Below are positions 51,540-64,000 of a DNA stretch of 64,000 nt, in pieces. A program made the position numbers and the translations under genes. This DNA comes from Xenorhabdus ehlersii. Lineage in GTDB: Bacteria; Pseudomonadota; Gammaproteobacteria; Enterobacterales; Enterobacteriaceae. Below the pieces are notes generated by a model. That model had not been told where the DNA came from. It did not search any database and was given only the letters and a program-made list of their open reading frames with translations. Each line of letters begins with the position of its first letter. Within the stretch, counting starts at the first letter, position 1. The stretch is from contig NZ_RAQI01000008.1 in NCBI RefSeq assembly GCF_003610465.1, positions 13,501 through 77,500 on the forward strand, read 5' to 3'.

Positions 51540-51806
51540 ATGGGTGGTATAAGTATTTGGCAATTGCTCATCATTGCCGTCATTGTTGTACTGTTGTTTG
51601 GTACTAATAAGCTTCGTACCTTGGGTTCAGACTTGGGTGAATCAATAAAGGGTTTTAAAAAGGCAATGAGTGATGATGAAAAGCCACAACAGCCGGAAAA
51701 AATGAGTCAGGATGCCGAGTTCGAAACTAAAAACCTCACTGAAAAGTCCACGGCTGCGCAATCTGAAAAATCAGAGAGTAAAAGTAAAGACAAAGAGCAG
51801 GTATAA
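51540..51806 (+). CDS. tatA: Twin-arginine translocase subunit TatA
   Basis: TatA oligomers form the conduit for folded proteins with twin-arginine signals. The 88-residue protein has one N-terminal membrane helix ([18 protein letters not shown]), the Phe-Gly hinge and an amphipathic helix ([16 protein letters not shown]). A charged tail follows. GAGGTAGG lies before the ATG. tatB follows after three bases. Confidence 0.94.
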   Translation: MGGISIWQLLIIAVIVVLLFGTNKLRTLGSDLGESIKGFKKAMSDDEKPQQPEKMSQDAEFETKNLTEKSTAAQSEKSESKSKDKEQV

Positions 51807-51809
51807 ACC

Positions 51810-52292
51810 GTGTTTGACATTGGTTTTAGTGAGCTACTGTTAGTGATGATCATTGGCTTGGTTGTTTTGGGGCCGGAACGTTTGCCTATTGCGGTTAAAA
51901 CAGTGGCTGGATGGATTCGAGTATTGCGCTCGTTGGCGGCTAATGTCCAGAATGAACTTGCTCAGGAACTAAAATTGCAAGAGCTTCAGGACACCCTGAA
52001 AAAAATGGAAGAAAAAGCCGACCTGCAATCACTTTCGCCAGAACTGAAAGCATCAATGGAGGAGTTGAAGGAAGCGGCTGAATCATTGAAAAATACCTAT
52101 CAGTTGAAACCGGATGAAATGAGGGATTTGGAGGAAGACGAAACGCATTTTCATTCTTCTGGGTCTCAATCGGTTGTAAGGCATTCAAATTCAGAACAGG
52201 CTAGTTCGGAACCAGTCATTGCAGAGCGATCGAGCCTAAGACCAGAGCAACAGAAAAGAAAATCTCCTGAACAAGCAAATGGCGAACACTGA
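51810..52292 (+). CDS. tatB: Twin-arginine translocase subunit TatB
   Basis: TatB joins TatC in the signal-peptide receptor. The 160-residue protein has one N-terminal membrane helix ([20 protein letters not shown]), the PERLP turn, then a long amphipathic helix and a divergent acidic tail. Its start is GTG (GTGTTTGACATTGG). It is three bases from tatA and tatC on either side, in one operon. Confidence 0.94.
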   Translation: MFDIGFSELLLVMIIGLVVLGPERLPIAVKTVAGWIRVLRSLAANVQNELAQELKLQELQDTLKKMEEKADLQSLSPELKASMEELKEAAESLKNTYQLKPDEMRDLEEDETHFHSSGSQSVVRHSNSEQASSEPVIAERSSLRPEQQKRKSPEQANGEH

Positions 52293-52295
52293 AAC

Positions 52296-53084
52296 ATGTC
52301 TGTGGATAATACCCAACCTCTTATCAGTCACCTGATTGAACTGCGTAAGCGGATTTTAAATAGCCTAATTACCGTGCTGATAGTGTTTCTGGCATTGGTT
52401 TATTTTTCCAATGACATTTATCGGCTTATTGCAGCACCTTTAATGGAGCAATTACCTAAAGGTGCAAATATGATTGCAACAGATGTTGCATCACCTTTTT
52501 TTACACCAATTAAACTGACCATTATGGTGTCTATCTTTGTTTCGGCACCGATGATCCTTTATCAAGTATGGGCCTTTATTGCACCGGCACTGTATAAGCA
52601 CGAACGCCGTTTGATTATGCCCTTATTGTTTTCCAGTAGCATATTGTTTTATCTGGGAATGGCATTCGCATATTTTGTCGTTTTTCCCATTGCGTTTGGT
52701 TTCTTTATCAATACTGTGCCGGCCGGGGTAGTGATCTCGACGGATATCAGCAATTATCTAAGCTTTGTCATGGCGCTATTTATGGCTTTTGGCGTTTCAT
52801 TCGAAATACCCATTGCCATTATTTTGCTGTGTTGGAGTGGGGTTGTAACGCCAGAATCACTAAAGAGAAAACGTCCTTATATTTTAGTTGGGGCGTTTGT
52901 GGTTGGGATGTTGTTAACACCACCTGATGTTTTCTCCCAGACTCTGTTAGCGGTTCCCATGTATTTGTTATTTGAACTGGGAATTTTGCTTTCGCATTTC
53001 TATGTTGGCAAATGGGGACGCCGTAATTTAATTAATCCGGAAGATAAATCAGACAGTGATATTGGTGACAATTTTAAAAAATAA
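52296..53084 (+). CDS. tatC: Twin-arginine translocase subunit TatC
   Basis: TatC is the six-helix core that recognises the twin-arginine signal peptide. The 262-residue protein has [15 protein letters not shown] at the N-terminus and the conserved periplasmic [29 protein letters not shown] and FGVSFEIPI follow in later loops and helices. A terminator follows at 53160-53185. In E. coli tatD comes next; here hemB does. Confidence 0.95.
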   Translation: MSVDNTQPLISHLIELRKRILNSLITVLIVFLALVYFSNDIYRLIAAPLMEQLPKGANMIATDVASPFFTPIKLTIMVSIFVSAPMILYQVWAFIAPALYKHERRLIMPLLFSSSILFYLGMAFAYFVVFPIAFGFFINTVPAGVVISTDISNYLSFVMALFMAFGVSFEIPIAIILLCWSGVVTPESLKRKRPYILVGAFVVGMLLTPPDVFSQTLLAVPMYLLFELGILLSHFYVGKWGRRNLINPEDKSDSDIGDNFKK

Positions 53085-53159
53085 TCTGACGCCGAGCATT
53101 CATAATTATCGCGAACTAATTGATAGTGTTAACATCATTATCATGAAGTGATGACTATT

Positions 53160-53185
53160 AACCCAGCGCTTTATCGCTGGGTTTT
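53160..53185 (+). terminator. Terminator of tatABC
   Basis: AACCCAGCG CTTTAT CGCTGGGTT is a 9-bp stem followed by TTTAC, just before the hemB ribosome site AGGAG, so hemB has its own or partial read-through expression. Confidence 0.8.
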
Positions 53186-53192
53186 ACATTAG

Positions 53193-54218
<1,026 letters not shown>

Positions 54219-54246
54219 TTATTGTAATAACCTGGGGATATAAAGG

Positions 54247-54272
54247 CGGGCAACTTTAACTTTGCCCGTTTT
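54247..54272. terminator. Terminator between hemB and rfaH
   Basis: CGGGCAA CTTTAACT TTGCCCG is a 7-bp stem followed by TTTTCTG on the plus strand. It ends five bases before the convergent rfaH stop. Confidence 0.7.
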
Positions 54273-54276
54273 CTGA

Positions 54277-54765
54277 TTAAATTTTGATGAAATATTTATT
54301 ATCTAAAACTTTAGAAACTTCTTTATTAAGAATATTCAGCAAGAGAATGGAACGGGTTTCTCCATCCGGTTCGTTATAAATTGCTTGAATGCCTTCGAAA
54401 ATTCCCTCAGTGATCAATACAGTATCACCAGTAATTGGGGTTTCAGGTGCAATATATTCTTGCTCAGTAACAGACATTAATTCATCAATTAATGTTTGTG
54501 GAACAATGGCGGGATAAGTGCTGAATCGAACGAAATTATTGACGCCACGTGTTGAGTTAACGGTCGTAGTATGAATAACTTCGGGATCAAAGTGAACAAA
54601 CAGGTAATTGGGAAACAAAGGTTCAGTAACGATGGTTCGTTTACCTCGAATGATTTTTTCAATTTTGGCTGTAGGTGTTAAGCAAATCACGTCCTGTCGC
54701 TCTAAGTTCTCTAGTGCCCGAGAGACTTGCCCACGTTTACAGTAAAGAAGATACCAATTTCCCAT
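54277..54765 (-). CDS. rfaH: RfaH transcription antiterminator
   Basis: RfaH is a NusG paralogue that loads at ops sites and allows transcription of long surface-polysaccharide and toxin operons. The 162-residue protein has an N-terminal NGN domain starting WYLLYCKRGQVSRA, with FPNYLFVHFD and TRGVNNFVRF. A C-terminal domain follows, with GDTVLITEGIFEG. The length matches E. coli RfaH (162). Divergent from ubiD. Confidence 0.94.
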   Translation of the reverse strand: MGNWYLLYCKRGQVSRALENLERQDVICLTPTAKIEKIIRGKRTIVTEPLFPNYLFVHFDPEVIHTTTVNSTRGVNNFVRFSTYPAIVPQTLIDELMSVTEQEYIAPETPITGDTVLITEGIFEGIQAIYNEPDGETRSILLLNILNKEVSKVLDNKYFIKI

Positions 54766-55011
54766 AATATTTCGACTCCATTACATAGAATGTTTAGCAT
54801 AACAAAACCAGTGCTAAAGGGTCATCAGTAAAGATAGAAGTTATTTAAAGTGTAAGCCGTATTTTTTTATATTCTATCGTGTTTATTTTCAGTAAAAGTC
54901 TATGTATTAATTATTGCACTAAATCCATTGCTTTTTAGCAGGTTATGAGTTTTCCTTGTAACCCTCATGGGAGGGATTATAATGGCTTTCCCTCCTTGAA
55001 AATCGGCACGA

Positions 55012-56493
55012 ATGAACAATATGAAATATCGCGATCTAAGAGACTTTCTTTCTTTGTTGGAACAATCAGGTGAATTAAAACGAATTCGTATAGAAGTTGA
55101 TCCATACCTGGAAATGACTGAAATCGCAGATCGTACTCTTCGTGCCGGTGGCCCTGCCTTATTATTTGAAAATCCTAAGGGATATTCGATGCCTGTGTTG
55201 TGCAATTTGTTTGGCACACCTAAACGCGTTGCCATGGGAATGGGGCAGGATGATGTGAAGGCATTGCATGATGTTGGGAAGCTATTGGCTTTCCTTAAAG
55301 AGCCTGAGCCACCAAAAGGCTTTCGTGATTTGGTCGATAAATTGCCTAAATTCAAACAAGTTTTGAATATGCCAACCAAACGCCTTAGCTCTGCGCCTTG
55401 TCAGGAACAGATTTGGGCAGGGGATGAAGTGGATCTTACCCGTATTCCAGTCATGCATTGTTGGCCAGAAGATGCCGCCCCTTTGATTACCTGGGGGTTG
55501 ACGGTGACTAAAGGGCCTAATAAAGAGCGCCAGAACTTGGGTATCTACCGCCAACAGGTATTGGGAAAAAACAAACTGATTATGCGTTGGTTATCACATC
55601 GTGGGGGTGCGCTTGATTTTCAGGAGTGGTGTCAGGCACATCCGGGGGAACGTTTCCCTGTATCCGTTGCATTGGGTGCCGATCCTGCCACGATATTGGG
55701 GGCGGTTACCCCAATTCCTGATACTTTGTCTGAATATGCGTTTGCGGGATTATTGCGTGGGCATAAAACGGAAGTCGTTAAATGTATATCTAATGATCTG
55801 GAAGTGCCTGCCAGTGCTGAAATTATCCTTGAGGGCTATATTGAGCTGGGTGAAATGGCACCGGAAGGGCCATATGGTGATCATACCGGCTATTACAATG
55901 AAGTAGATACGTTCCCGGTATTTACGGTAACCCATATTACCCAACGCAGTGATGCTATCTATCATTCCACTTACACTGGGCGTCCGCCGGATGAACCTGC
56001 GGTGCTAGGGGTTGCGTTGAATGAAGTCTTGGTGCCAATATTGCAAAAACAATTTCCTGAAATTGTGGATTTTTACTTGCCGCCAGAGGGCTGCTCTTAT
56101 CGACTCGCGGTCGTTACAATGAAAAAACAGTATGCAGGCCATGCCAAGCGAGTAATGATGGGAGTTTGGTCATATCTGAGACAATTTATGTACACAAAAT
56201 TTGTTATCGTTTGTGATGATGATATCAATGCGCGAGATTGGAATGATGTCATCTGGGCGATAACAACGCGAATGGACCCGCAGAGAGATACTGTCTTAAT
56301 GGAAAATACACCCATTGACTATCTCGATTTTGCATCGCCTGTTTCTGGGTTAGGCTCAAAAATGGGGTTAGATGCAACGAACAAATGGCCAGGAGAGACA
56401 CAAAGGGAATGGGGGCGCCCGATAGTGATGAGCGATGAGATTCGGGCCCGTGTCGATGAAATTTGGGATCAATTAGATATTTTGAAGCGATAA
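55012..56493 (+). CDS. ubiD: 4-hydroxy-3-polyprenylbenzoate decarboxylase
   Basis: UbiD decarboxylates the prenylated benzoate in ubiquinone synthesis with prenylated FMN. The 493-residue protein aligns end to end with E. coli UbiD. It has [26 protein letters not shown], the Arg/Glu active site around [14 protein letters not shown], and [25 protein letters not shown] segments (split across the core). Two alternative ATGs (55012, 55021) exist; the longer gives the family length. fre follows ten bases later. Confidence 0.95.
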   Translation: MNNMKYRDLRDFLSLLEQSGELKRIRIEVDPYLEMTEIADRTLRAGGPALLFENPKGYSMPVLCNLFGTPKRVAMGMGQDDVKALHDVGKLLAFLKEPEPPKGFRDLVDKLPKFKQVLNMPTKRLSSAPCQEQIWAGDEVDLTRIPVMHCWPEDAAPLITWGLTVTKGPNKERQNLGIYRQQVLGKNKLIMRWLSHRGGALDFQEWCQAHPGERFPVSVALGADPATILGAVTPIPDTLSEYAFAGLLRGHKTEVVKCISNDLEVPASAEIILEGYIELGEMAPEGPYGDHTGYYNEVDTFPVFTVTHITQRSDAIYHSTYTGRPPDEPAVLGVALNEVLVPILQKQFPEIVDFYLPPEGCSYRLAVVTMKKQYAGHAKRVMMGVWSYLRQFMYTKFVIVCDDDINARDWNDVIWAITTRMDPQRDTVLMENTPIDYLDFASPVSGLGSKMGLDATNKWPGETQREWGRPIVMSDEIRARVDEIWDQLDILKR

Positions 56494-56503
56494 GAGGGAA
56501 CGC

Positions 56504-57205
56504 ATGACAATATTAAGTTGTAAAGTAACATCGGTTGACTCCATTACAGATACAGTTTATCGGGTTCGTTTATTACCTGATTCGCCTTTTTCTTTCCGTG
56601 CAGGGCAATATTTAATGGTGATTATGGATGAAAGGGATAAGCGTCCTTTCTCTATGGCATCACCACCATCAGAAAAACAGATAATTGAGTTGCATATTGG
56701 TGCTTCTGAGCTAAATCTCTATGCGATGGCGGTAATGGATAGAATTCTGGATCAGAAAGTCATTGATATTGATATTCCGCATGGTCAGGCCTGGTTTCGT
56801 GAAGACAGCAAAAACCCGATGTTATTGATTGCCGGTGGAACGGGATTCTCATATACGCGATCTATCTTATTGGCTGCATTGGAAAAAAATCCTAATCGTG
56901 AAATTTCCATCTATTGGGGTGGACGAGAGTTGCAACACCTTTATGATTTGGCGGAGTTGCAATCATTGAGTGAGCACTATCCTAATTTGACCGTTGTACC
57001 TGTGGTTGAACAAGTTGATGAACACTGGCGCGGAAGAACGGGCACAGTTCTGAGTGCAGTTTTGGAAGATTTTGGCAGTTTGGCAAACCATGATATTTAC
57101 ATTGCTGGCCGTTTTGAGATGGCTAAAATTGCCCGTGAACGGTTCTGTAGTGAGCGTGATGCATCTATCGAACACATGTATGGGGATGCATTTGAGTTTA
57201 TTTGA
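56504..57205 (+). CDS. fre: NAD(P)H-flavin reductase
   Basis: Fre reduces free flavins with NAD(P)H. The 233-residue protein equals E. coli Fre in length. The flavin site is [10 protein letters not shown], and the nicotinamide loop is [27 protein letters not shown] is in the last third. It is probably co-transcribed with ubiD. The product may supply reduced FMN for prenyl-FMN formation by UbiX (inference). Confidence 0.94.
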   Translation: MTILSCKVTSVDSITDTVYRVRLLPDSPFSFRAGQYLMVIMDERDKRPFSMASPPSEKQIIELHIGASELNLYAMAVMDRILDQKVIDIDIPHGQAWFREDSKNPMLLIAGGTGFSYTRSILLAALEKNPNREISIYWGGRELQHLYDLAELQSLSEHYPNLTVVPVVEQVDEHWRGRTGTVLSAVLEDFGSLANHDIYIAGRFEMAKIARERFCSERDASIEHMYGDAFEFI

Positions 57206-57240
57206 GCCATTTGCCGATAAAAGATAAGACGACAAAAATA

Positions 57241-57267
57241 AAAAAAAACCCGCCCCTGACAGGCGGG
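57241..57267 (-). terminator. Terminator of fadBA
   Basis: On the minus strand the stem CCCGCC/GGCGGG with loop TGTCAGG is followed by a T run of nine, about 120 bases after the fadA stop. Confidence 0.9.
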
Positions 57268-57387
57268 AAACTACGGCAACAACGTACTAGAGTGATGCAA
57301 TAGACAAGACAGACAAGGGAAAACGTTAATTTTTTAAAAGCCATAAATTTCAATTGTCAGCTATGTTTTATAGCCAGGTTTTCATGG

Positions 57388-60749
<3,362 letters not shown>

Positions 60750-60775
60750 GTCATTCTCCTCAATGAGTGCATACC

Positions 60776-60792
60776 ATCTGGTATGACCAGAT
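60776..60792. promoter_or_regulatory. FadR operator upstream of fadBA
   Basis: ATCTGGTATGACCAGAT differs at one position from the E. coli fadBA operator ATCTGGTACGACCAGAT. It predicts repression by FadR, relieved by long-chain acyl-CoA. Confidence 0.9.
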
Positions 60793-61022
60793 GCAGTTGA
60801 TTGTGATTACTGTGTTAATTTAATGCAAACTGATGATTAATTTTTTGTAGGGCGGATCACAGGTAAGATTTATGGCAGGGAGCAATATATTTTGTTAGTG
60901 CTTTGAAAAATATAAATATATCTGCTTAGTTTTAGAAAAGGTGTTTTTCACGTGATAGCTCCCACAATAATGAATTGTGGTAATATTTAAGCTCCTGCCA
61001 AAAAATCAAAAGGCTAATTAAG

Positions 61023-62357
61023 ATGGAAAAGTTAGCATCTCTGTACCAAGAACATATTAAAACCTTACAAAAACGTGCCCGAGAAATCTTAGAACGAACT
61101 CAGCTTGACGCCATGCTTATTCACTCAGGTGAATCATTACGGGTTTTTCTCGATGACAGCCATTATCCGTTTAAGGTCAATGCACACTTTAAGGCTTGGG
61201 TACCTGTGACCAAAGTGCCTAATTGCTGGTTGTGGATTGATGGAGTCAATAAACCTAAGCTCTGGTTTTATTCACCAGTAGATTACTGGCATAGCGTAGA
61301 ACCCTTGCCCAATGGCTATTGGACTGACGAAATAGAAATGATTCATTTGGCAAAATCTGAAGATATCAATATAAAACTGAATGGATTAGCAAAACAGAAT
61401 ACAGCTTATATTGGTGAACAAACTGAGTGTGCTAAATCTTTGGGTATTCTTGATCACAATATCAACCCAAAAGCGGTTTTGGATTATTTGAATTATCATC
61501 GTTCATATAAAACAGATTATGAATTGGCTTGTATGCGTATGGCCCAGAAAACGGCCGTTAATGGTCATCTGGCAGCCTATGATGCATTTTTGTCCGGTGT
61601 GAGCGAATTCGAAATCAATATGTTCTATTTGATGGCAACAGGGCACCGTGATACCGATGTCCCTTATGATAATATTGTTGCCTTGAATGAAAATACGGCT
61701 GTTTTGCACTACAGCAAATTACAGCAGACGATTCCTTCGGAAATACGCAGTTTTTTGATTGATGCTGGAGCGGAATATCATGGTTATGCAGCGGATATCA
61801 CTAGAACCTATGTAGCAAAACCTCATAACGATTTTGCCTCACTGATAAAGGATCTGAATGAAGAACAACAGGCGCTCATTGGCACAATTAAAACGGGAGT
61901 TCGATATACCGACTACCATATTAATATGCATCAACGTATAGCCAGCATACTGAAAAAACATGATATTGTTCATGGGATCAGTGATGAAGGTATGGTTGAG
62001 ACAGGATTGACGACACCATTTTTCCCACACGGACTCGGTCATCCTTTAGGTTTGCAGGTGCATGACGCGGCCGGGTTTATGCAAGATGATAGAGGAACCC
62101 ATCTGGCAGCCCCGGAGATGCATCCTTATTTGCGCTGTACCCGTATTCTGGAGCCAAGAATGGTTTTGACCATTGAGCCTGGGATCTATTTCATTGAAAC
62201 TTTATTAGCGCAGTGGCGTGAAAGCGAATATCGTCAACATTTCGATTGGAAAAAAATTGATATGTTGAAAACTTATGGTGGTATTCGTATTGAAGATAAC
62301 ATCGTTATTCACGATGGAAAAATTGAAAATATGACCAGAGAATTACAATTATCGTAA
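61023..62357 (+). CDS. pepQ: Xaa-Pro dipeptidase
   Basis: PepQ splits dipeptides with C-terminal proline, and homologues also hydrolyse some organophosphate esters. The 444-residue pita-bread metalloenzyme has metal ligands in [17 protein letters not shown] (two Asp), [14 protein letters not shown] (His), LTIEPGIYF (Glu) and [10 protein letters not shown] (Glu). It is divergent from fadBA and overlaps yigZ by one base, as in E. coli. Confidence 0.94.
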   Translation: MEKLASLYQEHIKTLQKRAREILERTQLDAMLIHSGESLRVFLDDSHYPFKVNAHFKAWVPVTKVPNCWLWIDGVNKPKLWFYSPVDYWHSVEPLPNGYWTDEIEMIHLAKSEDINIKLNGLAKQNTAYIGEQTECAKSLGILDHNINPKAVLDYLNYHRSYKTDYELACMRMAQKTAVNGHLAAYDAFLSGVSEFEINMFYLMATGHRDTDVPYDNIVALNENTAVLHYSKLQQTIPSEIRSFLIDAGAEYHGYAADITRTYVAKPHNDFASLIKDLNEEQQALIGTIKTGVRYTDYHINMHQRIASILKKHDIVHGISDEGMVETGLTTPFFPHGLGHPLGLQVHDAAGFMQDDRGTHLAAPEMHPYLRCTRILEPRMVLTIEPGIYFIETLLAQWRESEYRQHFDWKKIDMLKTYGGIRIEDNIVIHDGKIENMTRELQLS

Positions 62358-62968
62358 TGAAGCCTTATTTAATTCCTGCGGCTTCAGTCAGCTTTACTGA
62401 AGAAATAAAAAAGAGTCGTTTCATTACCCTGCTGGAGCACACCAGCGGGGTAGATGAGGCTAAGTTATTTATCCAAAGCATCAAAGAGCAGTATCCTGAT
62501 GCTCGGCATCATTGCTGGGCTTTTGTGGCAGGGGCGCCGGATGATTCCCAACAGTTAGGGTTTTCTGATGATGGCGAACCTACCGGAACCGCTGGCAAGC
62601 CGATGATTGCTCAGTTAATAGGAAGTGGTCTGGGGGAAATTACCGCTGTATCTGTTCGCTATTTTGGTGGCATAAAACTTGGTACGGGTGGTTTGGTAAA
62701 AGCCTATGGTAATGGGGTACAGCAAGCTCTGAAGCTGTTGCAAACCGAATACAAAGTACCGCAGAAGTTATACCAGTTACAGTGTGAATACTCGCATATT
62801 TCAATGGTAGAACAGTTGCTACACCAATTCTCTGGGCAAGTGATCGCCAGTGATTATGCTGAAAATGTCACGTTGCAAGTCTCGCTGCCAGCTACCCTTG
62901 TTGGTGAGATAGGTGATAAATTACGGGACTTGAGCCGTGGTGCTTTGTTTTTAACGCCAAAATCATAA
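62357..62968 (+). CDS. yigZ: YigZ, IMPACT-family protein
   Basis: A 203-residue protein of the IMPACT (UPF0029) family. The N-terminal domain has KKSRFITLLEHTS, DARHHCWAF, and the FSDDGEPTGTAGKPM and RYFGGIKLGTGGLVKAYG motifs (each under 20 residues). The C-terminal ferredoxin-like part is DUF1949. The biochemical role is not settled; the eukaryotic homologue IMPACT influences translation control. Start ATG overlaps the pepQ stop (TAATG). Confidence 0.9.
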   Translation: MKPYLIPAASVSFTEEIKKSRFITLLEHTSGVDEAKLFIQSIKEQYPDARHHCWAFVAGAPDDSQQLGFSDDGEPTGTAGKPMIAQLIGSGLGEITAVSVRYFGGIKLGTGGLVKAYGNGVQQALKLLQTEYKVPQKLYQLQCEYSHISMVEQLLHQFSGQVIASDYAENVTLQVSLPATLVGEIGDKLRDLSRGALFLTPKS

Positions 62969-63004
62969 CTATTCTTCATACCGGATTTCTAAGGAACCAG
63001 CCGA

Positions 63005-64000
63005 ATGCATTTTCGCGCCATAACCCGTATTGTTGGACTACTTGTCATTCTTTTCTCTGTCACAATGATTATTCCGGGATTGGTGGCATTGATTTATCGT
63101 GATGGTGCAGGCAGGGCATTCAGCCAGACATTCATCTTTGCTCTCGTCATTGGTTTAATATTGTGGGTACCTAATCGCGAACAAAAATCTGAGCTCAAGC
63201 CGAAAGAGGGCTTTTTGATTGTTGTCCTATTTTGGACTGTGTTGGGAAGTGTGGGGGCATTGCCATTCATTTTCTCTGAAAAACCCAATCTTTCAGTCAC
63301 AGATGCCTTTTTTGAATCATTTTCTGGCTTGACGACAACTGGGGCGACGACGCTTGTTGGCCTTGATTCCCTTCCCAAGGCTATTTTGTTCTATCGACAA
63401 ATGTTGCAATGGTTAGGCGGCATGGGAATTATCGTTTTGGCTGTGGCGATCTTACCTCTGCTTGGTGTTGGGGGAATGCAGCTTTATCGTGCAGAAATGC
63501 CGGGGCCGTTGAAAGACAATAAAATGCGTCCTCGTATCGCAGAAACGGCAAAAACGCTTTGGCTGATTTATGTCTTGTTAACGATTGCCTGTGCGCTGGC
63601 ATTGTGGGCTGCGGGAATGTCGGTATTCGATGCGATTTCTCATAGCTTTTCTACCATCGCTATTGGTGGGTTTTCTACCCATGATGCCAGTATCGGTTTT
63701 TTCAATAGCCCAGCCATCAACACGATTATTGCCATTTTCTTATTGATTTCGGGCTGTAATTTTGGTTTGCATTTTGCGGTTCTTTCTGGACGAAGCTTGA
63801 AAGTGTACTGGCGTGATCCAGAATTTCGGATGTTCATTACTATTCAGTTGGCACTATTGGCAATCTGTATGCTGATATTATGGCAACATTCCGTTTATGA
63901 ATCAGAATGGGAAGCATTGAATCACGCTTTTTTTCAAGTTGTCTCTATGGCGACAACAGCTGGATTTACAACGGACTCTTTTGCCAATTGGCCTCTGTTT
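63005..64000 (+). CDS. trkH: Trk potassium channel subunit TrkH (5' part)
   Basis: TrkH is the membrane pore of the Trk K+ uptake system, gated by TrkA. The first 332 codons are in the window, out of about 483. The reading starts MHFRAITRIVGLLVILFS after AAGGA and is very close to E. coli TrkH. Selectivity-filter loops SGLTTTGATTL, TIAIGGFST and MATTAGFTTD mark the first three pore repeats. The frame is open to the window edge. It follows pepQ-yigZ as in E. coli. Confidence 0.94.
   Translation, partial: MHFRAITRIVGLLVILFSVTMIIPGLVALIYRDGAGRAFSQTFIFALVIGLILWVPNREQKSELKPKEGFLIVVLFWTVLGSVGALPFIFSEKPNLSVTDAFFESFSGLTTTGATTLVGLDSLPKAILFYRQMLQWLGGMGIIVLAVAILPLLGVGGMQLYRAEMPGPLKDNKMRPRIAETAKTLWLIYVLLTIACALALWAAGMSVFDAISHSFSTIAIGGFSTHDASIGFFNSPAINTIIAIFLLISGCNFGLHFAVLSGRSLKVYWRDPEFRMFITIQLALLAICMLILWQHSVYESEWEALNHAFFQVVSMATTAGFTTDSFANWPLF

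Noticed and set aside
54900..55379. 159-codon frame antisense to the start of ubiD
   Set aside because: Overlaps the conserved ubiD N-terminus; serine- and arginine-rich shadow composition.

Overview
The window looks like chromosome of a gamma-proteobacterium of the order Enterobacterales. The closest fit is the Xenorhabdus/Photorhabdus part of the Morganellaceae. This is inferred from protein resemblance, moderately low GC, an insertion-sequence-rich accessory block and Enterobacteria-type gene order; no database search was possible.

Positions 1-5930 form an AT-rich, decaying accessory region. It holds remnants of two IS1-family copies in opposite orientation, one apparently complete IS1 (4849-5617), and two internally deleted IS6-family copies in inverted orientation (710-1348 and 2285-2965). 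Between the IS6 copies lies an intact orphan gene with a possible permuted papain-like His/Cys arrangement. Beyond them are a multiply frameshifted aroA (EPSP synthase) paralogue, a PhyH-type dioxygenase gene cut short by IS1, and a scar of the Entner-Doudoroff gene edd.

Positions 5938-32227 are a core backbone: iclR, lysC, pgi, ubiCA, plsB, dgkA, lexA, zur, dusA, qor, dnaB, alr, tyrB, uvrA and ssb. Three cassettes interrupt it. The first, between zur and dusA, is a DUF1266 membrane protein plus a PD-(D/E)XK nuclease-like protein. The second, after tyrB, is an RNA ligase overlapping an HD-domain/polynucleotide-kinase fusion, together a compact nucleic-acid end-healing and sealing operon. The third, before uvrA, is a DsbB-like quinone oxidoreductase with an unusual second cysteine pair and a 52-residue membrane partner.

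Positions 32339-44239 carry an AadA-like nucleotidyltransferase, glucokinase, the AdeQ adenine permease with a PurR-like box, an Na+/H+ antiporter, bioP, metR, metE and a GntP-family permease. Positions 44440-64000 follow the classical enterobacterial run: udp, a phosphatase, a DedA protein, rmuC, ubiEJB, tatABC, hemB (in place of tatD), rfaH, ubiD, fre, fadBA, pepQ, yigZ and trkH, which runs off the window end.

Several regulatory sites are readable: two LexA boxes before lexA and one before uvrA, MetR and MetJ sites between metR and metE, a PurR-like box before adeQ, a CRP site before udp and a FadR operator before fadBA. I saw no tRNA, rRNA, CRISPR array or prophage. Ubiquinone synthesis is notably well represented (ubiC, ubiA, ubiE, ubiJ, ubiB, ubiD).
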